From Marinomonas profundimaris (GTDB lineage: Bacteria > Pseudomonadota > Gammaproteobacteria > Pseudomonadales > Marinomonadaceae), in contig NZ_AYOZ01000012.1 in assembly GCF_000508165.1 (NCBI RefSeq), forward strand, positions 1 to 64,000: DNA of 64,000 bases, given 5' to 3'. The notes under the pieces are model-generated. The model ran no database searches and was not told where the DNA came from. It saw only the letters and a list, made by a program, of their open reading frames with translations. Positions 63,032 to 64,000 of this stretch are shown here, in pieces. Numbering within the stretch: the stretch's first letter is position 1; every line of letters begins with the position of its first letter. The translations under genes were made by a program, and so were the position numbers.

Positions 63032-64000
63032 TTAGTCCAACGCGTGGGATTGTTGACCAAGATGATAAGTATGCGCACCCACCTCATAAAACATGCGTTT
63101 TAACTCTCTAAAGGGAATGTCTCTTAACAAGGTAGTGGGAATCGACAAACTTTCCCGTTGCCCCGCAAACCATTGCGCCAATTCCGCCCCCACCACTGTT
63201 CCGGGACCAATGCCTCGACCACTGTAACCGGCTACGCTGAACAAGCCATTTTGCAACTGCTGACAATGAGGCAAATGATCCTCACTGTAGGCAATTTTTC
63301 CCGTCCAGCAATAGTCCCATTCTACTTTATTCAAAATCGGAAACAGCGCTTTAACACGCTGACACGCCCAATTCGACAACACACTGCCTTCACCGCCCAT
63401 ACCACCGAAAACCAAACGCCCCTGTTGATCAAGACGAAAAGAGCTCATCACAGTACAGGTGTCCCAAACACCTTCTTTGTTCGGCAGGATGCTCGCCAAT
63501 TGCGCATCCGTCAGTGCCTTACTCGCCAACTGAGAATAAAAAATCGGCACGAATTTTCGTGCCTGCTCTTTTACGCCCTGCTCGCTGTACGCGTTGGTCG
63601 CCAAGATGACTTTCTCCGCGTGCACTTCTCCGCGATCCGTATGAATCGCCCAACCACTTGGTGTCGGTTCGATTTTAATGACGGGAGAATATTCGAACAA
63701 TTTCGCGCCTTCTTTTAACGCCGCGTCCGCAAGGCCTCTGGCGTACGCCAATGGCTGAATCGTTCCCGCCCGCGGATCAAACAAGGCCGCATTAAACTTA
63801 TCAGAACCAATTCGAGATTGCGCTTGCGCCGCATCCAATAACTGAACGGGCGCACCGCGTCGAACCAATTGCTCGTAACGACGTTCTAATTGCGCCAATC
63901 CCGCTTTACCAACACCGGCGTGCAAGGTGCCGTGTCGAGTGGCTTCGCACTGAATACCGTATTCGTCGATCAAACCATACACATAATCAGGCGCCACAGC
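63032..64000 (-). CDS. FAD-dependent oxidoreductase (DAO family), cut by the window end
   Basis: A partial gene: at least 321 C-terminal residues are here and the N-terminal FAD-binding part lies beyond base 64000. It is of the D-amino-acid oxidase/glycine oxidase type. Visible are GTLHAGVGKAGLAQLERRY, RGEVHAEKVILATNAYSE (FAD-domain strand) and the C-terminal FAD-contact segment FSVAGYSGRGIGPGTVVGAELAQWFAG, as in gamma-glutamylputrescine oxidase-like proteins. The substrate cannot be told. A LysR gene follows, separated by a terminator. Confidence 0.85.
   Translation of the reverse strand, partial: AVAPDYVYGLIDEYGIQCEATRHGTLHAGVGKAGLAQLERRYEQLVRRGAPVQLLDAAQAQSRIGSDKFNAALFDPRAGTIQPLAYARGLADAALKEGAKLFEYSPVIKIEPTPSGWAIHTDRGEVHAEKVILATNAYSEQGVKEQARKFVPIFYSQLASKALTDAQLASILPNKEGVWDTCTVMSSFRLDQQGRLVFGGMGGEGSVLSNWACQRVKALFPILNKVEWDYCWTGKIAYSEDHLPHCQQLQNGLFSVAGYSGRGIGPGTVVGAELAQWFAGQRESLSIPTTLLRDIPFRELKRMFYEVGAHTYHLGQQSHALD

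Noticed and set aside
63158-63718. 186-residue frame antisense to the FAD oxidoreductase
   Set aside because: It is the shadow of a clear protein-coding gene on the minus strand.
1-64000. tRNA, rRNA or intact insertion sequence
   Set aside because: No cloverleaf, rRNA word or transposase frame was recognised in any intergenic region.

Overview
The window reads as a chromosomal segment of a marine gammaproteobacterium. The protein sequences and the grouping of genes look most like Marinomonas or another Oceanospirillales genus; this is my inference from remembered families, not a database match. Several blocks keep a gene order I know from Pseudomonas: engB/dsbA/diguanylate cyclase, ubiE/ubiB/hisE/tatABC, typA/thiI/glnA/ntrBC, asmA/mutY/yggX beside hisBHF, algQ/dsbB, and gpmI/envC/ctpA/yibQ. 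No rRNA, tRNA, CRISPR array, prophage or intact insertion sequence was recognised.

Bases 1-9938 form one pectin (oligogalacturonate) utilisation locus. On the minus strand lie a TogMNAB-type ABC importer, kduD, kdgR, kdgF, an RpiB/LacAB-fold isomerase that appears to stand in for kduI, and a pectinesterase with no signal peptide. Divergently on the plus strand is oligogalacturonate lyase (ogl). Imported oligomers would be de-esterified and cleaved in the cytoplasm, linearised by KdgF, isomerised by the RpiB-like enzyme and reduced by KduD to KDG. KdgR probably controls the set; a perfect KdgR-type palindrome lies before kdgF. The left end carries a 33-bp tandem repeat related to a palindromic element at 30645-30706.

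Bases 10070-30623 hold glmS and glmU (separated by a perfect 21-bp inverted repeat), a PPOX flavoprotein, a LysR/azoR divergent pair, tex, an H-NS-family protein, trmB, a DUF423 membrane protein, a WD40 lipoprotein, algQ, dsbB, a FliL-like protein, and yggX-chrA-mutY-asmA. chrA and a C-rich palindromic repeat sit between the normally adjacent mutY and yggX. Next come hisB, hisH and hisF, without hisA.

Bases 30836-50315 hold gshA, engB, dsbA, a DgcP-like diguanylate cyclase, ubiE directly joined to ubiB (no ubiJ), hisE (no hisI), tatABC, an ornithine cyclodeaminase-family gene, dtd, typA, thiI, glnA with a sigma-54 promoter and NtrC sites, ntrB, ntrC and a DUF3461 gene.

Bases 50471-64000 hold tsaC, a complete branched-chain amino acid ABC operon (livKHMGF), the cell-envelope cluster gpmI-envC-ctpA-yibQ, a LysR regulator, and an FAD oxidoreductase cut by the window edge. 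Most of the window is ordinary core genome. The accessory signals are the pectin locus, the repeats, and the missing or inserted genes in otherwise conserved operons.
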